Of a stretch of DNA of 6,040 nt, positions 1 through 5,924 are shown piece after piece; position 1 is the stretch's first letter; the number at the start of each line of letters is the position of its first letter. The stretch lies in contig SKHL01000177.1 in the NCBI GenBank assembly GCA_007116995.1, positions 1 through 6,040 of the forward strand, given 5' to 3'. The stretch is from Limnochordia bacterium (lineage in GTDB: Bacteria; Bacillota; Limnochordia; Darwinibacteriales; DTU012). The translations under genes were made by a program, and so were the position numbers. The notes beneath the pieces were generated by a model. The model had not been told where the DNA came from. It did not search any database and saw only the letters and a list, made by a program, of their open reading frames with translations.

Positions 1-1
1 C

Positions 2-307
2 TATGAAAAAATGGAGGACTTCCAAGAACGACGTCGTGACCGTCAGCCCTTAGAATACCCTAGTGCTGGTAGCACGTTTAAGCGTCCTACTGGTCACTAT
101 GTGGGACCTATGATTGAACAAGCCAATCTCAAAGGTTACAGTATTGGAGGAGCCCAGGTATCCCAAAAACACGCGGGCTTTATCATAAATAAAGGTGGTG
201 CTACAGCTCAAGACGTCTTGAACTTAATTGAGTATATTCAAGAAACCATCAGGGCCCAATTCGGTGTTGATCTAGAACCGGAAGTACGCATAATTGGCGA
301 ACGCTAA
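2..307 (+). CDS. murB: MurB, UDP-N-acetylenolpyruvoylglucosamine reductase (C-terminal part, 5' truncated)
   Basis: This is the C-terminal third of the flavoenzyme that reduces UDP-GlcNAc-enolpyruvate to UDP-N-acetylmuramate with NADPH, a cytoplasmic step of peptidoglycan synthesis. The reading frame is open to the left edge (Tyr-Glu-Lys before the first Met at base 11), so the true start lies outside the window and that Met is internal. Visible family motifs are YPSAGSTFKRP, where the Ser of GSTF (codon at 71-73) is the expected proton-donor serine, then GGAQVSQKHAGFIIN, and the terminal LEPEVRIIGE, which carries the conserved catalytic Glu. The C-terminus is complete and ends in TAA. A strong terminator follows about 30 bp later. 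The gene converges on the hydrogenase operon and has no functional link to it that I can see. The assignment is very secure. Confidence 0.95.
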   Translation, partial: YEKMEDFQERRRDRQPLEYPSAGSTFKRPTGHYVGPMIEQANLKGYSIGGAQVSQKHAGFIINKGGATAQDVLNLIEYIQETIRAQFGVDLEPEVRIIGER

Positions 308-339
308 ACTATAGAGTTCACCAAGAACAGGTGCTAAGC

Positions 340-373
340 AAAAAGAGATCCCCACTACAAGGATCTCTTTTTT
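340..373. terminator. Bidirectional intrinsic terminator between murB and hydA
   Basis: A perfect 10-bp stem, AAAGAGATCC (342-351) and GGATCTCTTT (361-370), encloses a 9-nt loop. T residues follow on the plus strand to 373, and an A-run at 340-344 gives a U-tract on the minus strand. It can therefore end both murB transcription (rightward) and hydCBA transcription (leftward). It starts 4 nt past the hydA stop codon. Confidence 0.9.
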
Positions 374-377
374 ATCG

Positions 378-2120
378 CTAATTAGCTCCAGTTCCTGTAT
401 GGTCATAATGAGAGTTTTTCACAGGATCCTGCACTTTTGGTTTATATTGAGTATGCAGCAGATGATGGGACTTACTACTCAATGGATGATCTAAGAACGT
501 TTCATATAAACGCTGTACCGCTGGATTCTCGTGCGATCCAGCGATGGCGGCTGCTTTATCTAGATCCTTAATAGCCGATCGCCGTTTTGCTATCACATCC
601 TGGCGTAATTCTGGGTCCATCACAGTTGGTTGACCACCACCGTTGATACATCCGCCTGGGCAAGCCATAATCTCGATAAATTGGGCCGTATTCTTTCCAT
701 TCGCAATATCTTCTAACACCTGACGAGCTTGGCTTAGTCCACTAACGACCTTGACTTCTACTTGTTCACCATCAATTAGCACCTGAGACACACCATCATT
801 CTGCACTAATTTTACTCGTTCTGGATAAGCAGCGAGTAAGGTACGCAAAGCTGCTTCCATTACGCCTCCGCTTTGACCAAATAGTACGGCCGCTCCCGAA
901 GACATACCCATGGGAGCATCATATTCCTCTTCTGGTAGCCGATCTAACTGCACCCCTGCTTGCTTCATTAACAACGCCAGTTCCCTGGTAGTAAGCACGG
1001 CATCTACGTCCCGAAAGCCACTATCCTTCATCTCTGGCCGTTCTGCTTCATACTTTTTAGCTGTACATGGCATAATAGAAACAGTTTTGATCACTTTAGG
1101 ATCCACTTTTTCTTCTTTAGCCAAATAGGTCTTTGCTAATGCACCAAACATCTGCTGTGGAGATTTACAGGTGGATAAGTGCTTCGTCAATTGGGGATAC
1201 TGCTCTTCAACAAAACGAATCCATCCTGGGCTACAAGAAGTTAATAAGGGTAACTCTTGTTTGCCAATGCGATCTAACAATTCATGGCCTTCTTCCATAA
1301 TGGTTACATCTGCTGTAAAGTTGGTATCAAATACTTTGTTAAACCCTAATCTACGCAAAGCAGTTACCATTTTCCCCGTCACATCGGTTCCAGCAGGCAA
1401 ACCAAATTCCTCACCTAGAGCCGTTCGCACTGCAGGTGCTACTTGTACCACTACATAATCTTCACTGTTTAACATATCCCAAACAATCTGGGTATCATTT
1501 CGTTCATAAATAGCACCCACTGGACAGGCCTGAACACATTGACCACAGAAAGTACAAGATACATCACCTAAGCTTCCATGCCACGCAGGTGATATAACAG
1601 TCTCAATCCCCCGCTCAAGGGCACCAAGAATCGTAACACCTTGAACCTGCTCGCAGGTAGTAACACAACGCCGACAGAGAATACATTTATTCGGATCTCT
1701 ATGAATCACGGCACCTTGATCAAGAGGCGTGGGATCGTAATCCACTGGGAACCCTTCCCGCACACCTAAATCGTGAGTCAATGCTTGGAGCTGGCAATTT
1801 TGGTTACGAACACACTTTAAACAATCTTGGGGATGAACAGATAGCATCAGCTGAACATTCATCCGCCTAGCTTCTAAGACTCGCTTGGAGTGAGTTTTCA
1901 CTACCATCCCTTCTTCAACAGGTAAGACACAGGACGCTGGCAAGTTGCGACGACCCTCTACTTCAACTACACAAATGCGACAAGCTCCGATTTCATTGAG
2001 ATCTTTCAAATGACATAGCTTCGGGATATCGATTCCGATTTGCTTAGCTGCCTCTAACACTGTGGTGTTAACAGGTACATCGACGGTTTGCCCATTTATT
2101 GTTACTGTTACAGTACTCAC
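378..2120 (-). CDS. hydA: [FeFe] hydrogenase catalytic subunit HydA (HndD type)
   Basis: This 580-aa subunit carries the H2-forming/consuming H-cluster of a cytoplasmic multimeric hydrogenase. Domains in order: an N-terminal [2Fe-2S] ferredoxin fold (Cys36, 47, 50, 64), a His-Cys3 [4Fe-4S] site (His96, Cys100, 103, 109), two [4Fe-4S] motifs (Cys146/149/152/156 and 189/192/195/199), the H-cluster domain (about 222-500), and a small-subunit-like domain (about 505-560) ending in the family's SHHLLHTQY. H-cluster motifs are TSCSPGW (294-300), MPCTAKKYE (350-358) and MACPGGC followed by GGGQP (485-498). Proton-path residues Cys296, Glu277, Glu280 and Ser316 are present. Ser297 stands where the Clostridium pasteurianum enzyme has a cluster-ligating Cys. 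There is no C-terminal [2Fe-2S] domain as in Thermotoga HydA; the length matches HndD-type enzymes. The start is GTG, supported by the Shine-Dalgarno at 2127-2134. It is the last gene of the operon. Confidence 0.96.
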   Translation of the reverse strand: MSTVTVTINGQTVDVPVNTTVLEAAKQIGIDIPKLCHLKDLNEIGACRICVVEVEGRRNLPASCVLPVEEGMVVKTHSKRVLEARRMNVQLMLSVHPQDCLKCVRNQNCQLQALTHDLGVREGFPVDYDPTPLDQGAVIHRDPNKCILCRRCVTTCEQVQGVTILGALERGIETVISPAWHGSLGDVSCTFCGQCVQACPVGAIYERNDTQIVWDMLNSEDYVVVQVAPAVRTALGEEFGLPAGTDVTGKMVTALRRLGFNKVFDTNFTADVTIMEEGHELLDRIGKQELPLLTSCSPGWIRFVEEQYPQLTKHLSTCKSPQQMFGALAKTYLAKEEKVDPKVIKTVSIMPCTAKKYEAERPEMKDSGFRDVDAVLTTRELALLMKQAGVQLDRLPEEEYDAPMGMSSGAAVLFGQSGGVMEAALRTLLAAYPERVKLVQNDGVSQVLIDGEQVEVKVVSGLSQARQVLEDIANGKNTAQFIEIMACPGGCINGGGQPTVMDPELRQDVIAKRRSAIKDLDKAAAIAGSHENPAVQRLYETFLDHPLSSKSHHLLHTQYKPKVQDPVKNSHYDHTGTGAN

Positions 2121-2126
2121 TAGACG

Positions 2127-2134
2127 TCACCTTC
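2127..2134 (-). promoter_or_regulatory. Ribosome-binding site of hydA, overlapping the hydB stop codon
   Basis: On the minus strand the sequence GAAGGTGA lies 6 nt before the GTG start of hydA, and its last three bases are the TGA stop of hydB. This fixes the unusual GTG start and suggests translational coupling of the two subunits. Confidence 0.75.
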
Positions 2135-3914
2135 TTTCTATAGCTTGGAATGGACACTCTTGAACACAAACTCCACACTTTACACACTGATCGTCTAAAA
2201 TACTAAAAGGCTTCTTCCGTTCACCTACGATCGCAGATGATGGACAATGTTTGGCACAGATACCACAACCGATACAGGTCGCAGCATTGATCGTAAAATG
2301 AATAAGAGCCTGACAAGACCCAGCCGGGCACCGCTTGTCATAAATATGGGCTTCGTATTCGTCTCTAAAATTACGTAACGTAGATAACACTGGATTCGGG
2401 GCACTTTGGCCTAATCCACATAAAGATGTATCCTTAATAAAGCTCGCTAGTTTCTCTAGGGCATCAATATCCTCTGGTATACCTTCACCGTTAACAATCC
2501 GTTCTAAGATCTGGAGCATACGCGTGGTTCCAATGCGACAGGGACTGCATTTCCCACAGGACTCATCTTTGGTGAAGTCTAGGAAAAACCGAGCAATATC
2601 TACCATACAGGTGTTCTCATCCATCACAATTAAACCACCGGAACCCATCATAGATCCCAGACTCAGTAGTGTATCATAGTCCATAGCAGTATCGAGATTT
2701 GCTTCTGTTAGACACCCACCAGAAGGGCCTCCTGTTTGTGCTGCTTTGAATTTTTTATTCCCAGGAATTCCTCCACCGATTTCATAGACTAACTCTCGTA
2801 ACGTTGTCCCCATAGGGACTTCCACCAGCCCAGTATTATTAATCTTACCAGCCATAGCAAATACCTTTGTTCCCTTGGATTTCTCTGTACCGATTTTATT
2901 AAACCACTCAGCTCCCTTGAGGATTATGGAGGGAATGTTTGCATAGGTCTCTACATTGTTAATAATAGTTGGACTATCCCACAAACCTTTCACAGCTGGG
3001 AATGGAGGTCGTGGCCTAGGCTCGCCCCGATTTCCTTCAATGGAAGACAACAATGCTGTTTCTTCTCCACACACAAAGGCTCCGGCACCTACCCGTAGTT
3101 CTAACTCAAAGGAAAAAGTACTACCGAGAACATTCTCGCCTAAAAATCCCATCTCACGGGCCTTTTCAAGGGCACTAACAAATCGTTCAATCGCTAATGG
3201 ATATTCGGCGCGGCAATACACATATCCCTGATCAGCCCCAATAGCATACCCGGCAATAGCCATGGACTCAATGATCGTATGGGGATCTCCCTCAAGAATA
3301 CTACGATCCATAAAGGCACCAGGATCACCCTCATCGGCATTGCACACGACAAATTTCGTTGAGGATGTGGATCGGGCAGCAAATTCCCATTTCAACCCCG
3401 TGGGAAACCCTCCCCCTCCACGTCCGCGTAAACCAGATTGTTTTATCTCACTAATTACAGTCTCAGGAGTCATTTCGCTAAGAACTTTTCCCAATGCAAA
3501 ATAACCATCTCTGGCGATATACTCCTCAATATTATCCGGATCAATGGCTCCTGTATTGTGTAATGCTATTCGATATTGACGACGGAAAAATTCTAAATCC
3601 GCCATTTTTTCTAGTATCTCTTCGCTTAGGGGTTCTTTATATAATAACCGTTGAACAACTCGGCCTCGGACTAAATGCTCTTCCACTATTTCTGCTACAT
3701 CTTCGACGCCTACCTTTTGATAAAATACGCCTTCTGGATATAAGACTAATACTGGCCCTAAATCACAGGTTCCAATACATCCGGTTTCGATGACACGTAT
3801 CTCTTCGGTCAGGTCTTGCAGCTTCAACCGCGTCAGCAGTTCTTCCTTTACTAACCGCGATTTAGAAGAAACACATCCGGCTCCTGCACAGACCAGGATA
3901 TGAGATCTGATCAT
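2127..3914 (-). CDS. hydB: NuoF-like flavoprotein subunit of NAD-linked [FeFe] hydrogenase (HydB / HndC type)
   Basis: This 595-aa subunit binds FMN and NAD(H) and passes electrons to the catalytic subunit. Domains in order: an N-terminal thioredoxin-like [2Fe-2S] region (Cys9, 14, 46, 50), the NuoF core with the glycine-rich flavin/nucleotide loop GRGGGGFPTG (164-173) and NADEGDPGAF (192-201), an SLBB-like stretch (about 350-400), and the NuoF [4Fe-4S] site (CGKCSPC at 453-459 plus Cys499). A CPAGSC linker (529-534) leads to two C-terminal [4Fe-4S] ferredoxin motifs (Cys547/550/553/557 and 577/580/583/587). This architecture matches HydB of trimeric hydrogenases; Desulfovibrio Hnd has the N-terminal [2Fe-2S] part on a separate HndB. 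The ATG start has AAGGGAGTGA (3922-3931) ahead of it, overlapping the hydC stop. It precedes hydA by 6 bp. Whether it bifurcates electrons cannot be read from the sequence. Confidence 0.95.
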   Translation of the reverse strand: MIRSHILVCAGAGCVSSKSRLVKEELLTRLKLQDLTEEIRVIETGCIGTCDLGPVLVLYPEGVFYQKVGVEDVAEIVEEHLVRGRVVQRLLYKEPLSEEILEKMADLEFFRRQYRIALHNTGAIDPDNIEEYIARDGYFALGKVLSEMTPETVISEIKQSGLRGRGGGGFPTGLKWEFAARSTSSTKFVVCNADEGDPGAFMDRSILEGDPHTIIESMAIAGYAIGADQGYVYCRAEYPLAIERFVSALEKAREMGFLGENVLGSTFSFELELRVGAGAFVCGEETALLSSIEGNRGEPRPRPPFPAVKGLWDSPTIINNVETYANIPSIILKGAEWFNKIGTEKSKGTKVFAMAGKINNTGLVEVPMGTTLRELVYEIGGGIPGNKKFKAAQTGGPSGGCLTEANLDTAMDYDTLLSLGSMMGSGGLIVMDENTCMVDIARFFLDFTKDESCGKCSPCRIGTTRMLQILERIVNGEGIPEDIDALEKLASFIKDTSLCGLGQSAPNPVLSTLRNFRDEYEAHIYDKRCPAGSCQALIHFTINAATCIGCGICAKHCPSSAIVGERKKPFSILDDQCVKCGVCVQECPFQAIERR

Positions 3915-3929
3915 TTGTTTATCACTCCC

Positions 3930-4415
3930 TTACTTTTCTCGATAAGACTGTACTAAATCTTTAACCTTATCAACCGTTAATTTTCCATATACATCGTCAT
4001 TAACAGTAACAACAGGAGCAAGTCCACAAGCCCCTATACACCGGGTGCTACTTAATGTGAATTTCTGATCCTTAGTTGTTTCACCCATCTTAATACCTAA
4101 GTGCTTCTCAAACTCTCGTACAATCTCGGCCGCTCCCCGTACATAACAGGCGGTTCCCATACAAATTCCTACTTCGAATCGGCCTTTTGCCTTATCTGTA
4201 AAGAAGTGATAAAAACTAACTACACCACTCACTTTTACCGCTGGAATATTTAAACATTCAGCTACTCTAGCTTGAACGTCTTGGGAAAGGTATCCAAACT
4301 CCGCTTGGACAGCGTGCAAGACAGGAATCAAAGCACCTGGGGCACCCCGATACTTTTCCACAATCGCATCAATTTTTGATAACGAGTCTGTGTTTAATAC
4401 GCTGCTCTGACACAT
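3930..4415 (-). CDS. hydC: NuoE-like [2Fe-2S] subunit of NAD-linked [FeFe] hydrogenase (HydC / HndA type)
   Basis: This 161-aa protein is homologous to the 24-kDa (NuoE) subunit of complex I and is the small partner of HydB. A helical N-terminal region (about 10-65, including GALIPVLHAVQAEFGYLS) is followed by a thioredoxin-like [2Fe-2S] domain. Its ligands are Cys85 and Cys90 (CMGTAC) and Cys126 and Cys130 (CIGAC). Length is normal for the family, with no truncation. The ATG start at 4415 has AGAGGTG (4420-4426) just upstream. It is the first gene of the operon, and the hydC-hydB-hydA order is the one I recall for the Thermotoga maritima hydrogenase. The gap to hydB is 15 bp. The probable promoter lies about 100 bp before its start. 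Confidence 0.95.
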   Translation of the reverse strand: MCQSSVLNTDSLSKIDAIVEKYRGAPGALIPVLHAVQAEFGYLSQDVQARVAECLNIPAVKVSGVVSFYHFFTDKAKGRFEVGICMGTACYVRGAAEIVREFEKHLGIKMGETTKDQKFTLSSTRCIGACGLAPVVTVNDDVYGKLTVDKVKDLVQSYREK

Positions 4416-4433
4416 AGTGCACCTCTTTCTACA

Positions 4434-4451
4434 TTGTTTAAAAAATCACAT
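4434..4451. promoter_or_regulatory. Second Rex-like operator candidate in the hydC leader
   Basis: TTGTTTAAAAAATCACAT agrees at 11 of 14 positions with the Rex consensus if T/G and A/C are allowed at the two variable positions. It lies between the predicted transcription start and the hydC ribosome-binding site. AT-rich sequence produces such matches fairly easily, so confidence is low. Confidence 0.25.
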
Positions 4452-4512
4452 TCATCTATTTCTATAATAGTATTCGAGTTATACCCATAAAATCCTTTTG
4501 TGAATGTGTGAT
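4440..4512 (-). other. Leader stem-loop followed by a U-tract, upstream of hydC
   Basis: In the minus-strand transcript CACATTCA (4508-4501) can pair perfectly with TGAATGTG (4454-4447). Two further pairs are possible beyond a 2-nt bulge. The loop is 46 nt and a run of six U follows (4445-4440). The shape resembles a weak attenuator, but the stem is AT-rich and the loop long. The arms also overlap the two Rex-like sites, so the repeat may instead be operator DNA. Confidence 0.25.
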
Positions 4513-4521
4513 ATTTCACAG
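4504..4521. promoter_or_regulatory. Candidate Rex-like operator at the predicted hydCBA start site
   Basis: ATGTGTGATATTTCACAG agrees at 10 of 14 defined positions with the Rex consensus as I recall it (TTGTGAA-N4-TTCACAA), and its right arm is TTCACA. It also contains the palindrome TGTGA-TATT-TCACA (4507-4520). It sits over the predicted transcription start, where a repressor would block transcription. Rex is an NADH-responsive repressor of fermentation and hydrogenase genes in many Bacillota. The identity of the binding protein is an inference. Confidence 0.35.
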
Positions 4522-4525
4522 TTCT

Positions 4526-4553
4526 ATTAAAGTCTGTGTAAAATGATTGTGAA
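4526..4553 (-). promoter_or_regulatory. Candidate sigma-A-type promoter of hydCBA
   Basis: On the minus strand TTCACA (4548-4553; 5 of 6 to TTGACA) is separated by 16 bp from TTTAAT (4526-4531; 5 of 6 to TATAAT). The predicted transcription start is near 4519, leaving a leader of about 100 nt before hydC. The region is AT-rich, so weaker alternatives exist, for example a TATTAT nearer the gene with a poor -35. Confidence 0.4.
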
Positions 4554-4663
4554 TTAAAGAGCAAGTGAGGACAACATATCCTTCTTGATGGGGAAACTGA
4601 TATAATGGAAAGGAAAGCAGATGCCACTATCTTTTAAGATCCATTTATCTGGCAGTATCTACA

Positions 4664-5791
4664 CTATTCTTCGGACACAGGTTGAACTTGACTAAATAAT
4701 AACCCGGCTAAACATGCAGTCAAAGGTATGGCAAATGCCAACCCGATGCTCCCGGCCATAGCCCGCACCAGTTCGGTGGCAATTAGATCAAGATTAATTA
4801 CTTTATACCAGGACATATCATATGCCTGAAACAGCAACAGCAGAGGCATGGATGTTCCAAGGTAAGCTAAAATCAAGGTGTTAGACATGGTGCCTAACAT
4901 ATCTCGTCCAACCTTTAATCCTCGAGAAATCAGAGCATTCAACTCGAGGGTTGGATTCGTCTCCCATATCTGCTCCATGGAGGAAGAGACAGACATTCCT
5001 ACATCTAGAATGGCACCTAGTGCGCCAATAATAATACCAGAAAAGAGCAATCCTTGAAAATCTATGCGACCCTCCATGAACTGAAGCATCTGGGCTTCAC
5101 TTGAGGACAAACCGGTTAAATACGTGGCTCGTCCAATCCAATATGACAACACCCCAGCCACAAATAGACCACCAACGGTACCTCCGATAGCTGCTACGGT
5201 CTTCCTATTCACCCCACCAATGAATAACAAAAAAGCTATAGTCACTAGAGAGGCAATAGAAACAGTTACAGGAATTGGACTGTATCCCCGCAAGAGTAGA
5301 GGTAATAATACGTAGCCGATAGCTAAGCCCATCATAATAATGGAAATCAATGCTTTTAGCCCTTTTACACCTCCAATTACCAGTAAGGTAATAACAAATA
5401 GGGCAAAGAGTACCCCAATGGTTCGATCTCTTGCAAAGTCTACCAAGTTATAGTTTGTAGACTCACCATCCTGTTCAACCTGAATCAACACCCGATCCCC
5501 AGTGTTAACCACTATGTCGTAATAGGGCTGACCAGTTATGAGATTCATAATGGTTACCTCCTGGTCACGGTATTGACCTTCTAACAGGCGAATAGTTACT
5601 AATTGGTTTTCCATTTCGCCAAAGGATCCTACTGTGCTCTCTCCTTCGGCTACGGCGATCACTCGTCCCTGCACCATAAAGTCTTGATCGTTTCCATAGG
5701 AAAAAACGGATGGAGATACAAATGCTAGTAGTATCAGTATTACTATAGCAAAAAGCAGCCCCATCCCGCCCCAATGTTTGCATTTTAGCAT
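4664..5791 (-). CDS. YibE/F-family multipass membrane protein, function unknown
   Basis: This 375-aa integral membrane protein belongs to the YibE/F family, whose biochemical role is not established. Numbering is from the Met at 5791. An N-terminal hydrophobic segment (10-31) acts as signal or anchor. A soluble, probably extracytoplasmic beta-rich domain (about 35-120) follows, then hydrophobic segments near 125-142, 146-168, 174-193, 199-218, 247-268, 301-321 and 339-366. Family-typical stretches are GALGAILDVGMSV (256-268) and GRDMLGTMSNTLILAYLGTS (295-314). I prefer the start at 5791 because GAGGGTGG lies just before it; an in-frame ATG at 5803 would add four residues but has no suitably spaced Shine-Dalgarno. 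It lies 248 bp upstream of hydC on the same strand, with no clear terminator between. A link to the hydrogenase is not shown. No clear promoter is visible upstream. Confidence 0.85.
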   Translation of the reverse strand: MLKCKHWGGMGLLFAIVILILLAFVSPSVFSYGNDQDFMVQGRVIAVAEGESTVGSFGEMENQLVTIRLLEGQYRDQEVTIMNLITGQPYYDIVVNTGDRVLIQVEQDGESTNYNLVDFARDRTIGVLFALFVITLLVIGGVKGLKALISIIMMGLAIGYVLLPLLLRGYSPIPVTVSIASLVTIAFLLFIGGVNRKTVAAIGGTVGGLFVAGVLSYWIGRATYLTGLSSSEAQMLQFMEGRIDFQGLLFSGIIIGALGAILDVGMSVSSSMEQIWETNPTLELNALISRGLKVGRDMLGTMSNTLILAYLGTSMPLLLLFQAYDMSWYKVINLDLIATELVRAMAGSIGLAFAIPLTACLAGLLFSQVQPVSEE

Positions 5792-5880
5792 ATCCACCCT
5801 CATTTCTTCATGTATTTTTTACTACTACTAAGCAATATTATCTAGTTAATTAAACTTAGTTTGATTTTTTACTTATTTTA

Positions 5881-5895
5881 AGAAAGATTTATATA
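5881..5895 (+). promoter_or_regulatory. Archaeal-looking BRE/TATA element before the terminal ORF
   Basis: A purine-rich AGAAAGA (5881-5887) directly precedes TTTATATA (5888-5895), the form of an archaeal BRE plus TATA box. The ATG at 5921 lies about 29 bp from the TATA centre, which would suit a leaderless or nearly leaderless transcript. No Shine-Dalgarno is visible before either candidate ATG. In a stretch this AT-rich a TATA-like string can arise by chance. Confidence 0.3.
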
Positions 5896-5901
5896 TTATT
5901 T

Positions 5902-5924
5902 ACATAATATGAGTAATATTATGT
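5902..5924. repeat. Perfect 9-bp inverted repeat at the start of the terminal ORF
   Basis: ACATAATAT (5902-5910) and ATATTATGT (5916-5924) are exact reverse complements separated by GAGTA. The repeat spans both candidate start codons (5909 and 5921) and lies just downstream of the TATA-like element. That is a natural place for an operator bound by the DNA-binding protein encoded next to it. Confidence 0.6.

Noticed and set aside
910..1458. Plus-strand open frames opposite hydA (910-1128, 1171-1458)
   Set aside because: They lie antisense within a well-conserved hydA coding region, have no recognisable motifs or ribosome-binding sites, and look like frame shadows.
2956..3793. Open frames overlapping hydB on both strands (2956-3231, 3194-3382, 3262-3504, 3494-3793)
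   Set aside because: All lie inside the strongly supported hydB gene in other frames and encode no family-like sequence.
4601..4606. Perfect TATAAT on the plus strand
   Set aside because: No -35 at proper spacing (TTGATG is only 10 bp away) and no plus-strand gene follows.
4394..4627. 77-residue minus-strand frame starting at GTG 4627 and overlapping the hydC start
   Set aside because: No Shine-Dalgarno, no recognisable domain, and it covers the region that holds the hydC promoter and leader.
4620..4660. Imperfect inverted repeat (TGCCA / TGGCA with inner ATCTT-TT-AAGAT) after the YibE/F stop codon as a terminator
   Set aside because: The stem is short and interrupted, and no U-tract follows on the minus strand.
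5124..5783. Open frames inside the YibE/F gene (5124-5315 plus, 5565-5783 minus)
   Set aside because: Shadows of a clear membrane-protein gene, with no independent coding signal.
5792..5803. Upstream ATG at 5803 as the YibE/F start
   Set aside because: It lacks a spaced Shine-Dalgarno, whereas the ATG at 5791 has GAGGGTGG just before it; the difference is only four residues.
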